Of a DNA stretch of 64,000 bases, positions 1-7,732 are shown one piece after another. Within the stretch, counting starts at the first letter, position 1, and each line of letters begins with the position of its first letter. The notes under the pieces are model-generated. The model was not told the origin of the DNA and did no database searches. It saw nothing but the letters and a program-made list of their open reading frames with translations. The position numbers were made by a program, and so were the translations under genes. Source of the DNA: Streptomyces virginiae (GTDB lineage: Bacteria; Actinomycetota; Actinomycetes; Streptomycetales; Streptomycetaceae); assembly GCF_000720455.1 (NCBI RefSeq), contig NZ_JOAK01000001.1, forward strand, positions 248,001 to 312,000, written 5' to 3'.

Positions 1-306
1 TTCGAGCTGGGTGGCGCCGAAGGCCTGCGAGGCGTACCCGGTCACCGGGGACCAGAGCGCCCCGTCCGTGTAGGTGCGCTTGTACTTGTAGTCGCTGCCG
101 TCGGTGACCGCGGAACCGGTGATCGGCTCGCCCTGGACGATGATGTTGCCGCGCTCGGTGGCGTACTGGGCGATCTGGACCCGTCGGTTCTCCTTGCGCG
201 TGCTGAGTTCCTCGGCCTGGACGTACTGCAGCCAGTTGGTCCGGATCAGCAGCGCGAGGACGAGCAGCCCGCAGAACAGCGAGATGCGGCGCAGGGGCTT
301 GTTCAT
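1..306 (-). CDS. pbpA: Penicillin-binding protein, N-terminal 102 residues (partial)
   Basis: Class B penicillin-binding protein (peptidoglycan transpeptidase) partnering the SEDS protein encoded just upstream. Only the N-terminus is present; the gene leaves the window at base 1. The visible part has a short cytoplasmic start (MNKPLRRISLF), one membrane anchor at about residues 8-24 (LFCGLLVLALLI) and the start of the dimerisation domain with the typical R-G-N-I-I motif near residue 53. The transpeptidase domain is outside the window. Its ATG overlaps the rodA stop by four bases (ATGA), so the two are translationally coupled. The family call rests on the N-terminus and on the rodA-pbpA gene order known from mycobacteria and streptomycetes. 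Confidence 0.88.
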   Translation of the reverse strand, partial: MNKPLRRISLFCGLLVLALLIRTNWLQYVQAEELSTRKENRRVQIAQYATERGNIIVQGEPITGSAVTDGSDYKYKRTYTDGALWSPVTGYASQAFGATQLE

Positions 307-1727
307 GACGGGCGGACCACCTGGGTCATCTCGGAGTCGGGGGACGGGGCCGGGGCCGGTGCCGGTCGGCGGGCGGTGTCGCTGATCCGGATGAGGACGG
401 CGATGAGGATCCAGTTCGCGAGGACGGAGGAACCGCCGGACGCGAGGAAGGGCATCGTCATGCCGGTGAGGGGGATGAGTCCCATGACTCCGCCGGCGAC
501 GACGAAGATCTGGAGCGCGAAGGCGCCGGAGAGGCCGATGGCGAAGAGCTTGCCGAAGGGGTCGCGGGCGGCGAGGGCGGTGCGGACGCCCCGCTCGATG
601 ATGAGTCCGTAGACCAGGAGGAAGGCCATCACACCGGAGAGACCGAGCTCTTCGCCGACGGTGGAGAAGATGAAGTCGGAGTTGGCGGCGAAGCCGATGA
701 GGTCGGAGTTGCCCTGGCCCCATCCGGCGCCGAGGACCCCGCCGGATCCGAAGCTCATGATCGACTGGCCGACCTGCTCGCAGGCGCCCGAGGTGGCGTA
801 GCAGCCGAAGGGGTCGAGCCAGGCGTTGACGCGGGCCTGGACGTGGCTGGCGAAGGAGGCCACCACGACCGCGCCGCCGACCGACATCAGCAGACCGATG
901 ACGATCCAGCTGGTGCGCTCGGTGGCCACGTACAGCATGATCACGAACATGCCGAAGAAGAGCAGCGAGGTACCCAGGTCGTTCTCGAAGACCAGGACCA
1001 GCAGGCTCATCGCCCAGATCATCAGGATCGGGCCGAGGTCGCGGCCGCGCGGCAGGTAGAGGCCCATGAAGCGGCGGCTGGCCAGCGCGAGCGCGTCGCG
1101 CTTCACCATCAGGTAGCCGGCGAAGAAGATCGCGATGACGATCTTGGCGAACTCACCGGGCTGGATGGAGAAGCCGCCGACGCTGATCCAGATCTTGGCG
1201 CCGAAGACGTCGGCGCCCAGGCCCGGGACGACGGGCAGGATCAGCAGCACCAGCGCGCCGGCCATGGAGATGTACGTGAACCGCTGCAGGACGCGGTGGT
1301 CCTTGAGGATCAGCAGTACGGCGGCGAACAGGGCGATCGCCAGCGCGGTGTACATCATCTGGCGGGGCGCGGAGGGCGAGAAGTCGCCGAAGCTGCGCTT
1401 GGCGAGGTTCTGCAGCCGCTCGGACTGGTCCAGGCGCCAGATCAGGACGACGCCGAGGCCGTTGAGCAGGGTGGCGAGCGGCAGCAGCAGCGGGTCGGCG
1501 TACTTCGCGTACCGGCGTACGACGACGTGCGCTATGCCGGCGAGGACGGCGAAGCCGGCCCCGTAGGCGAACATGCCGGGGGGCAGCTCGCCGTGGATCG
1601 CCAGACCCACGTTGGCGTAGGCGAAGATCGGGATGACCACGGCGAAGGCGAGCAGCAGGAGCTCGGTGTTCCGCCGGCTCGGCAGCTCGATGGCGCCGAT
1701 GGTGGTCGTATTGGTGACAACGCTCAT
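303..1727 (-). CDS. rodA: FtsW/RodA/SpoVE (SEDS) peptidoglycan polymerase
   Basis: SEDS-family glycosyltransferase that polymerises lipid II at the membrane together with its class B PBP partner. The 474-aa protein has about ten to twelve hydrophobic segments. Family signatures are visible: I-Q-P-G-E-F-A-K in the middle and N-S-D-F-I-F-S-T-V-G-E-E-L-G-L towards the C-terminus, followed by a late G-M-T-M-P-F-L-A-S-G-G-S-S motif. It lies 28 bp after pstP and overlaps pbpA by 4 bp. In mycobacteria the gene at this place is rodA. Streptomycetes carry several FtsW/RodA paralogues, so the exact paralogue name is uncertain, but the family is not. Confidence 0.93.
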   Translation of the reverse strand: MSVVTNTTTIGAIELPSRRNTELLLLAFAVVIPIFAYANVGLAIHGELPPGMFAYGAGFAVLAGIAHVVVRRYAKYADPLLLPLATLLNGLGVVLIWRLDQSERLQNLAKRSFGDFSPSAPRQMMYTALAIALFAAVLLILKDHRVLQRFTYISMAGALVLLILPVVPGLGADVFGAKIWISVGGFSIQPGEFAKIVIAIFFAGYLMVKRDALALASRRFMGLYLPRGRDLGPILMIWAMSLLVLVFENDLGTSLLFFGMFVIMLYVATERTSWIVIGLLMSVGGAVVVASFASHVQARVNAWLDPFGCYATSGACEQVGQSIMSFGSGGVLGAGWGQGNSDLIGFAANSDFIFSTVGEELGLSGVMAFLLVYGLIIERGVRTALAARDPFGKLFAIGLSGAFALQIFVVAGGVMGLIPLTGMTMPFLASGGSSVLANWILIAVLIRISDTARRPAPAPAPSPDSEMTQVVRPS

Positions 1728-1755
1728 GGTGTGGCAGGCCCCCTGTGCCCGCGGG

Positions 1756-3213
1756 CTACTTTCCGCACAGGCCGACCAGCTGCTGCTCCTCGGGAGTCAG
1801 GCTGGGGCCGGGTGTCTGGCTGTTCTGCGCCTCGGCGCCTCGGCGCTCTTCGTCCTTCTTGCACGCTGAGACCTGGACGCCGAGGTCGTCCAGCTTCTTG
1901 CGGGCACCGTCGAGGCTGCCCTCGCTGATGGTGGCCTCGACCAGCTTGCGCTTGAAGGGCGGCAGGTACTTCAGTTCGATGTCGGGGCGGTCGGTCTCCA
2001 CCTTGGAGAGCTCCAGCGGTCCGAGCTTCGGGCTGATGCCGCGGAAGAGTGCGACGTGCTCGCCCTTCACGCCGACGTAGAACTGGGTCTGGGTCCAGCG
2101 CCAGCCGGCGTAGAGGCCGCCGCCGATGACACCGGCGACGACGAGCAGGGTCAGTGTGCGGGTGGTCCACTTGCGCCCTTTGCTGCGGCGCCTGCGGGGG
2201 TGGTCGTAGGTGTCGTCGTAGCCGGAGTCGGCGTCGTAGCCGTCGGCCCCGCCGAAGGAGCCGTAGCCGCCGCCCTGGCCCTGGTCGCCGTACCCGTAGC
2301 CGGGGGCGTCGCCGCTGCCGGGCGGGCCGAAGGAGCCCGCGGGCGGCGGGGCCTGGCGGCCGAGCCCGGCGGCACGGCCGGCCGCGGACTGCATGGCGTT
2401 GCCGCCGTCGAAGAGCTGGTGCTGGTTCTCGGCGACCGCGCCGACGACCACCGGGGTGTCGCTGACCTGGGCGGCGAGGGTGTCGCCGCTGTCGGTGTCG
2501 AGGACGTCGGCGACGATGCAGGTGATGTTGTCCGGCCCGCCGCCGCGCAGCGCGAGCTGGATCAGGGACTGCACGGTCTCGCGGGGGCCGTGGTAGTCGG
2601 CGAGGGTCTCCTCCAGGGTCTGGTGGGAGACGACGCCGGAGAGCCCGTCGGAGCAGATCAGGTAGCGGTCGCCGGCGCGGACCTCGCGGATGGAGAGGTC
2701 GGGCTCGACGATGTCGCCGCTGCCCAGCGCGCGCATCAGCAGGGAGCGCTGCGGGTGGGTCGTCGCCTCCTCCTCCGTGATCCGGCCCTCGTCCACCAGG
2801 CGCTGCACCCAGGTGTGGTCCTGGGTGATCTGCGTGAGGACGCCGTCGCGGAGCAGGTAGGCGCGGGAGTCGCCGACGTGGACGAGGCCGAGGCGCTGGC
2901 CGGTCCACAGCAGGGCGGTGAGGGTGGTGCCCATGCCCTCGAGCTGGGGGTCCTCCTCGACCATGACGCGCAGCTGGTCGTTGGCGCGCTGCACGGCGGT
3001 GGCGAGGGAGGTGAGGATGTCGGAGCCCGGGACGTCGTCGTCGAGCTGCACGAGGGTGGAGATCACCTCGGAGCTCGCGACCTCGCCGGCGGCCTGGCCT
3101 CCCATGCCGTCGGCGATCGCCAGGAGACGTGGGCCGGCGTAGCCGGAGTCCTCGTTCCCCTCGCGGATCATGCCCTTGTGGGATCCGGCGGCGAACCGCA
3201 GGGACAGACTCAT
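1756..3213 (-). CDS. pstP: Membrane-anchored PP2C Ser/Thr protein phosphatase (PstP type)
   Basis: Metal-dependent PPM/PP2C phosphatase that reverses Ser/Thr kinase signalling on cell-growth proteins. The catalytic domain covers residues 1-240, with metal-binding motifs R-E-G-N-E-D-S-G, I-A-D-G-M-G-G, C-S-D-G-L-S-G and G-G-P-D-N-I-T. A Gly/Tyr/Ser-rich linker and one membrane segment at about 351-372 follow, and the C-terminal ~110 residues should be outside the cell. I chose the ATG giving MSLSLRFAAGSHKGM; an earlier in-frame start would add 21 unconserved residues. The order fhaA-fhaB-pstP-rodA-pbpA is the conserved actinobacterial operon. The partner kinase genes would be expected just left of base 1. 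Confidence 0.94.
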   Translation of the reverse strand: MSLSLRFAAGSHKGMIREGNEDSGYAGPRLLAIADGMGGQAAGEVASSEVISTLVQLDDDVPGSDILTSLATAVQRANDQLRVMVEEDPQLEGMGTTLTALLWTGQRLGLVHVGDSRAYLLRDGVLTQITQDHTWVQRLVDEGRITEEEATTHPQRSLLMRALGSGDIVEPDLSIREVRAGDRYLICSDGLSGVVSHQTLEETLADYHGPRETVQSLIQLALRGGGPDNITCIVADVLDTDSGDTLAAQVSDTPVVVGAVAENQHQLFDGGNAMQSAAGRAAGLGRQAPPPAGSFGPPGSGDAPGYGYGDQGQGGGYGSFGGADGYDADSGYDDTYDHPRRRRSKGRKWTTRTLTLLVVAGVIGGGLYAGWRWTQTQFYVGVKGEHVALFRGISPKLGPLELSKVETDRPDIELKYLPPFKRKLVEATISEGSLDGARKKLDDLGVQVSACKKDEERRGAEAQNSQTPGPSLTPEEQQLVGLCGK

Positions 3214-3360
3214 GCGCACCTGCCCTGTCGACGAAGCTTCCTCCGGGTACAACCGGTCTCGAGCCACACTGCCCACCCTCCGGTCGGGAGCGCGCTCGTG
3301 TCCGTGTCCTCGGTGGCACGGATCACCGCCGCGCGCTCGCTCCGCTCGCTCATTCTCGTA

Positions 3361-3861
3361 CTACTTCCGCAGCTCGATGACGGTCTTGCCGATGCGGATC
3401 GGTGCGCCCGGCGGAATGGGCGTCGGGGTGGTCAGCCGGGTCCGGTCGAGATACGTGCCGTTGGTGGACCCGAGATCCTCGACGATCCACTGGCCGTCAC
3501 GGTCGGGGTAGATCCTGGCATGGCGGCTGGACGCGTAGTCGTCGTCCAGCACGATCGTGGAGTCGTGTGCGCGGCCCAGGGTGATCGTCTGTCCGGCCAG
3601 GGCCACGGTGGTTCCCGTGAGGATGCCCTCGGACACGACGAGCTTGGTGGGCGCACCGCGACGCTGGCGCTGCTGCGGCGGCGCGGCCTGGCGGCCGCCC
3701 TGCTGCGGGGCGCCGCCGGCGCCGCCGCGGCGGGAGGAACCGCGCTGGGTCACTCTCGTCCCGAAGAGATCGCTGCGGATGACCTGAACGGCCACGATGA
3801 CGAACAGCCACAGAACGGCCAGGAAACCCAACCGCATGACCGTCAGGGTCAGCTCTGACAT
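3361..3861 (-). CDS. fhaB: FHA-domain protein FhaB (FipA)
   Basis: Phosphothreonine-binding adaptor, 166 aa. A single N-terminal membrane helix (about residues 8-27, rich in L, V and I) tethers a Pro/Gln/Arg linker and a C-terminal FHA domain at about 80-165. FHA hallmarks are visible: T-L-G-R, S-S-R-H-A-R and D-L-G-S-T-N-G-T. The start MSELTLTV is preferred because upstream codons read through the fhaA tail. The fhaA stop is only 10 bp upstream. In mycobacteria FhaB links the septal kinases to FtsZ and the elongation machinery; a similar role here is inference from the conserved operon. Confidence 0.93.
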   Translation of the reverse strand: MSELTLTVMRLGFLAVLWLFVIVAVQVIRSDLFGTRVTQRGSSRRGGAGGAPQQGGRQAAPPQQRQRRGAPTKLVVSEGILTGTTVALAGQTITLGRAHDSTIVLDDDYASSRHARIYPDRDGQWIVEDLGSTNGTYLDRTRLTTPTPIPPGAPIRIGKTVIELRK

Positions 3862-3871
3862 TGCCCCCGCT

Positions 3872-4690
3872 TCACCCTTCGGCTTGCCGGTAAATGATGG
3901 TGGTGCTGCCCACGACGATCCGCGAGCCGTCGCGGAGCGTAGCGCGGGTGGTGTGCTGCCCGTCCACCACGATGCCGTTGGTGGACCCGAGATCCTGGAT
4001 CGTCGAGGGCGTTCCGGTCCGGATCTCACAGTGCCGGCGCGATACGCCGGGGTCGTCGATCCGCACGTCGGCTTCCGTGCTTCGGCCGAGTACGAGCGTG
4101 GGGCGCGAGATCTGGTGGCGGGTGCCGTTGATCTCGATCCAGTGCCGCCGCGGGCCGCCCGGTCCCGCCGGCGCCGCGGCGCCGGGACCGCCCGGGGCGG
4201 GCCTGCGGGCGCCGGGTCCGCCCGGGGGCGGGCCGGCGGGCATGGGCGGTGCGGCGACCGGCGGGTAGCCGTAGCCGCTCGCCGGTGACGGCGGCGCCCC
4301 CTGCGGCTGGGAGGTGCTGGAGGCCAGGGTGCGGCTGCGGACCCGGTAGAGCCCGGTGTCGAGGTCCTCGGCCTTCTCCAGGTGGACCTTGATGGGGCCC
4401 ATGAAGCTGTACCGCTGCTGCTTGGCGTAGTCGCGGACCAGGCCCGCGAGCTCGTCGCCGAGCTGCCCGGAGTAGGGGCTCAGGCGGTCGTAGTCGCCGG
4501 CGCTGAGCTCCACGATGAAGTCGTTGGGGACGACGGTCCGCTCGCGGTTCCAGATGGTGGCGTTGTTGTCGCACTCCCGCTGGAGGGCTCCGGCGATCTC
4601 CACCGGCTGGACTTCGGACTTGAACACCTTGGCGAAGGTGCCGTTCACCAGACCTTCGAGTCGCTGCTCGAACCGCTTCAGAACTCCCAT
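3872..4690 (-). CDS. fhaA: FhaA: DUF3662 plus FHA domain protein
   Basis: First gene of the growth-signalling operon, 272 aa. The N-terminal DUF3662 (FhaA N-terminal) domain occupies residues 1-115 and begins MGVLKRFEQRLEGL. A Pro/Gly/Ala-rich low-complexity linker follows at about 120-180, then a C-terminal FHA domain with V-L-G-R-S, S-R-R-H-C and D-L-G-S-T-N-G motifs. In mycobacteria FhaA binds phosphorylated MviN and regulates lipid II export. The start is fixed by a strong GGAGGAGGTG ribosome-binding site six bases before the ATG. Transcription probably begins in the 290 bp between this gene and the tRNA. Confidence 0.93.
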   Translation of the reverse strand: MGVLKRFEQRLEGLVNGTFAKVFKSEVQPVEIAGALQRECDNNATIWNRERTVVPNDFIVELSAGDYDRLSPYSGQLGDELAGLVRDYAKQQRYSFMGPIKVHLEKAEDLDTGLYRVRSRTLASSTSQPQGAPPSPASGYGYPPVAAPPMPAGPPPGGPGARRPAPGGPGAAAPAGPGGPRRHWIEINGTRHQISRPTLVLGRSTEADVRIDDPGVSRRHCEIRTGTPSTIQDLGSTNGIVVDGQHTTRATLRDGSRIVVGSTTIIYRQAEG

Positions 4691-4983
4691 GGGGCACCTC
4701 CTCCGTCGTTGTCGCCCTGTACTGCTTACTGATCGTATCCACGCGTGGCGGATTCGGGTGGTTCCCCATCGCTCCTGTGAGGACGAGTGTTGGTCCTCAC
4801 AAGGGATCGTAGGGGCGCTCCGGGAACAGTGTCCCGCACCGGGAGCGGAGTGCGGGAGGGGCTGTCCGCACGGGGGCGTATGCCCCGGAGGAAAGCGATG
4901 TGAATCCACCCCGTTCTACGTGCTAATGTTTCGACGTCGCCAGGGGAACGGCCCGAAAGGGAAGAGCCACTGGGACGCTGCTC

Positions 4984-5066
4984 GGGCGAGTGGCGGAACG
5001 GCAGACGCGCTGGCTTCAGGTGCCAGTGTCCTTCGGGACGTGGGGGTTCAAATCCCCCCTCGCCCA
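4984..5066 (+). tRNA. tRNA-Leu (anticodon CAG)
   Basis: The acceptor arms GGGCGAG (4984-4990) and CTCGCCC (5059-5065) pair perfectly. The anticodon stem CTGGC/GCCAG encloses loop TTCAGGT with anticodon CAG, reading CUG. A long class II variable arm (GTCC-TTCG-GGAC) and a T-arm GGGGG-TTCAAAT-CCCCC follow. The 3' CCA is not encoded. The class II arm and anticodon agree on leucine. No integrase gene or duplicated tRNA end is seen nearby. Confidence 0.97.
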
Positions 5067-5088
5067 CATCGACGAGACGGTCGTCACT

Positions 5089-5113
5089 GCGAAAGCGGTG
5101 GCGGCCGTTTCGC
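5089..5113 (+). terminator. Probable terminator after tRNA-Leu
   Basis: An imperfect hairpin with arms GCGAAA and TTTCGC, extended by CGG/CCG across a one-base bulge, begins 23 bp after the tRNA. It is followed by a short T-containing stretch. Confidence 0.5.
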
Positions 5114-5302
5114 TTTGCCCCCGCGACGGCGTGTGCGCGTGATGCATGACATGTCGGCGGGTGGTGTCCGGTGTTCGGTGTGTGGCGTCGGTCACGACGC
5201 GGCCGGCCGGAGGGGCTCGCGGCTCCAACTGCTCCCGCCCGGTCCGACTTTCGTCGCGGCGGGCGAGACGAAAGAGGGCGGCCGGGGCCGGGGGCGGGTG
5301 TC

Positions 5303-5308
5303 TAGGGT
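5303..5308 (+). promoter_or_regulatory. -10 element of a likely leaderless transcript (sensor kinase)
   Basis: TAGGGT lies seven bases before the GTG start at 5316 and no Shine-Dalgarno sequence separates them. This is the usual spacing when transcription starts at the first base of the start codon. Confidence 0.55.
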
Positions 5309-5315
5309 CGGGCGC

Positions 5316-7025
5316 GTGGATGTGATGGCGAAGACACGTGCGGGCTGGGACTGGCTCAGGGGGCCCGAACCGTGGACGCGGCGGATGCTGGCCGGGGACC
5401 TCGCGCTCGCCGGTGTGCTGGCCATCCTCGGGCTGGGCGTGGAGGAACTCGACGGGGGGTCCGGGCAGCGGATGCTGCTGGGCGCCGTGGTCGTGGTGGC
5501 GCTGACCCTGCTGCGCAGGCGGTTGCCGGCGGCGACGCTCGTGGCCGGTTCGGCGCTCAGCTCGGCCCTGCCGGGGCTGTTCTTCGTCCTGCCGCTGCTG
5601 GGCTGGTCCTCCGGGCGGCGGATCGTCGGCGTGGGCCGGGCGCTGGGCTCGTTCACGCTGGCCTTCGTCGCGTCGCTCGCATTCGGCGTCCTGGACCAGT
5701 GGGCGCAGATGCGGCCGCTGCTGGTGGTCGTGTTCTCCACGCTGATGTTCCTGGCGGTCACCGTGATGCCGGGGCTGGCCAGCCGGTACTGGTCGCAGCG
5801 CCGCACCCTGCTGGCCGCGCTGCACGAGCGCAACGGCCAGCTGCTGCGCGAGCGGGCCATGGTCGCCGGGCAGGCGCGGCTGCGTGAGCGGCAGCGCATC
5901 GCCCAGGACATGCACGACAGCCTTGGCCACCAGCTGGCATTGATCTCCGTGCACACGGGTGCGCTGGAGGTGGATCCCGAGCTCACCGATCGTCAGCGGG
6001 AGGCCGTGGGCGTGCTGCGGCAGGCCTCGGTGTCCGCGATGCACGAACTGCGCGAGGTCGTCGGCATCCTGCGCGACGGCGTGGAGGCGCCCCCGCCGGT
6101 GGAGGAGGCACAGCCCGCGGCGCGCGGCGTGGCCGGGATCGCGGGGGTCGTGGAGGCCGCCCGGAAGGCCGGGACCGAGGTACGGATGACCACCTCGGGG
6201 CGGCCCAGGCCGCTGGTCGCGGCGTGCGACCACGCCGCGTACAGGATCGTGCAGGAGGCCTTGACGAACGCCTACAAGCACGCACCCGGGGCGCCGATCA
6301 CGGTGGAGCTGCGCTACGAGGACGACTCACTGGTGGTGGAGATCGCCAACGGGCCGTCGGCCGGTCCGGGCGAGGACGTGGTGTCGGGCGGGCAGGGGCT
6401 GACGGGGCTGCGCGAGCGGGCCCGGCTGGTCGGCGGCATGGTGCACGCGGGCCCCGCCGAGGGCGGCGGGTTCCGGGTGGCCGGCGTGCTGCCGTACGGC
6501 GCGGAGCCGGCCGGCGCCCAGGACGTGGCCGACGACTTCGGGCAGCAGGCACAGGCGCAGAAGCTCACGCAGCCCCAGGGGCGGGGGCGGCGCGGCGAGC
6601 AGCAGCCGATGGACTGGGCGGCGGTCGACCGGGAGCTGGCCGTACGGGTGCCCAGCCGCAGCGGCGGCATCGCGGTGGGCTGCGGGATCGCCTTCGCGGC
6701 GGTGGTCGCGCTGGTGATCGTGATGGTCGCCGCGGCGGTGATGCTGATGGACTCGGCGGGCGACGCGATGATCGGCCGGGAGGAGTACGACGCCGTGCAC
6801 GTCGGCGAGACCGAGGAGGCGGTCCGCGAGCGGCTGCCGAGCGGTGAGAGCTTCCTGACCGCGGGCGCCGACCGGAAGGGGCCGCCCCGGCCGGCGGGCT
6901 CGGAGTGCCTGGTGCTGCTGGCCAACGACCAGAGCGGCAACTCACTGTCCACGGACCTGGTTTTCCGGTTCTGCTTCAAGGACGGCAAGCTCGTGGACAA
7001 GCAGGCGTACGAGGTCAAGCAGTAG
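5316..7025 (+). CDS. NarL-type sensor histidine kinase with extra C-terminal membrane/extracellular domain
   Basis: Histidine kinase of about 569 aa, paired with the response regulator 9 bp downstream. Residues 1-165 hold four to five membrane helices without a large sensor loop. The HisKA_3 dimerisation motif R-Q-R-I-A-Q-D-M-H-D-S-L-G-H contains phospho-acceptor His200. The ATPase domain follows, with an N-box near 310-325 (E-A-L-T-N-A-Y-K-H) and a G-box G-G-Q-G-L-T-G-L-R-E-R near 358-370. Unusually the protein continues another ~150 residues: a charged linker, a further strong membrane helix at about 455-480, then an outside domain starting E-E-Y-D-A-V-H-V-G-E-T-E-E-A-V, which resembles small BamE/SmpA-like folds. 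The GTG at 5316 is chosen for its leaderless -10 spacing; ATG 5325 is an alternative. Confidence 0.88.
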   Translation: MDVMAKTRAGWDWLRGPEPWTRRMLAGDLALAGVLAILGLGVEELDGGSGQRMLLGAVVVVALTLLRRRLPAATLVAGSALSSALPGLFFVLPLLGWSSGRRIVGVGRALGSFTLAFVASLAFGVLDQWAQMRPLLVVVFSTLMFLAVTVMPGLASRYWSQRRTLLAALHERNGQLLRERAMVAGQARLRERQRIAQDMHDSLGHQLALISVHTGALEVDPELTDRQREAVGVLRQASVSAMHELREVVGILRDGVEAPPPVEEAQPAARGVAGIAGVVEAARKAGTEVRMTTSGRPRPLVAACDHAAYRIVQEALTNAYKHAPGAPITVELRYEDDSLVVEIANGPSAGPGEDVVSGGQGLTGLRERARLVGGMVHAGPAEGGGFRVAGVLPYGAEPAGAQDVADDFGQQAQAQKLTQPQGRGRRGEQQPMDWAAVDRELAVRVPSRSGGIAVGCGIAFAAVVALVIVMVAAAVMLMDSAGDAMIGREEYDAVHVGETEEAVRERLPSGESFLTAGADRKGPPRPAGSECLVLLANDQSGNSLSTDLVFRFCFKDGKLVDKQAYEVKQ

Positions 7026-7034
7026 GAGCACGGG

Positions 7035-7694
7035 GTGACAGCCGAAGTGATCAGAGTGGTGATCGCCGACGACGAGCCGCTGATCCGGGCCGGGATCAGG
7101 ATGATCCTGACGTCGGCGCCGGACATCGAGGTCGTCGCGGAGGCGGCGAACGGCCGGGAGGCGGTGGATCTGGCCCTCTCCCACGCCCCCGCGGTGATGC
7201 TGCTCGACATCCAGATGCCGGTGATGGACGGCCTGACCGCACTGGGCGAGCTGCGGCGGGCCGCCCCGGAGGTACGGGCCCTGATCCTGACCACCTTCGG
7301 CGAGAAGGAGAACGTGCTGCGGGCGCTGGGCCAGGGCGGGGCGGGGTTCCTGCTGAAGGACTCGGCGCCGGGCGACCTGATCGGGGCGGTCCGGGCGGCC
7401 GCGGCCGGGGACGCCTACCTCTCGCCGGGCGCCACCCGGCACGTGGTGGACCAGCTGGCGTCCGGGAGGGCCGCCGTGCGCGGTGAGGAGGCCCGCCGCC
7501 GGGTCGCCGAGCTGAGCGAGCGGGAGCGGGGCGTCCTGGCGCTGCTCGGGGAGGGCCTGTCCAACGCGGACGCGGGCCGGCGCCTGCACATGAGCGAGGC
7601 CACCGTGAAGACGTACGTGAGCCGGATCCTGGCGAAGCTGGGCTGCGAGAACCGGGTTCAGGCGGCACTGCTGGCCAGGGACGCCGGGCTGTAG
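7035..7694 (+). CDS. NarL/LuxR-family response regulator
   Basis: Transcription factor of 219 aa that receives phosphate from the upstream kinase. The receiver domain (residues 1-120) has the acidic pocket A-D-D-E near 11-14, phospho-acceptor Asp58 in L-L-D-I-Q-M-P and the conserved lysine in L-L-K-D. The C-terminal LuxR-type helix-turn-helix occupies about 155-215 (L-S-E-R-E-R... N-A-D-A-G-R-R-L-H-M-S-E-A-T-V-K-T-Y-V). The 9-bp gap from the kinase indicates one operon. Target genes are not evident. Confidence 0.93.
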   Translation: MTAEVIRVVIADDEPLIRAGIRMILTSAPDIEVVAEAANGREAVDLALSHAPAVMLLDIQMPVMDGLTALGELRRAAPEVRALILTTFGEKENVLRALGQGGAGFLLKDSAPGDLIGAVRAAAAGDAYLSPGATRHVVDQLASGRAAVRGEEARRRVAELSERERGVLALLGEGLSNADAGRRLHMSEATVKTYVSRILAKLGCENRVQAALLARDAGL

Positions 7695-7732
7695 ATACGG
7701 TCAGCCCGTTCTCGAAGCGATCAAATGGACGG

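Noticed and set aside
4984..5066. tRNA-Leu as an integration (att) site
   Set aside because: No integrase, excisionase or duplicated tRNA 3' end is seen in the flanking 60 kb to the right.
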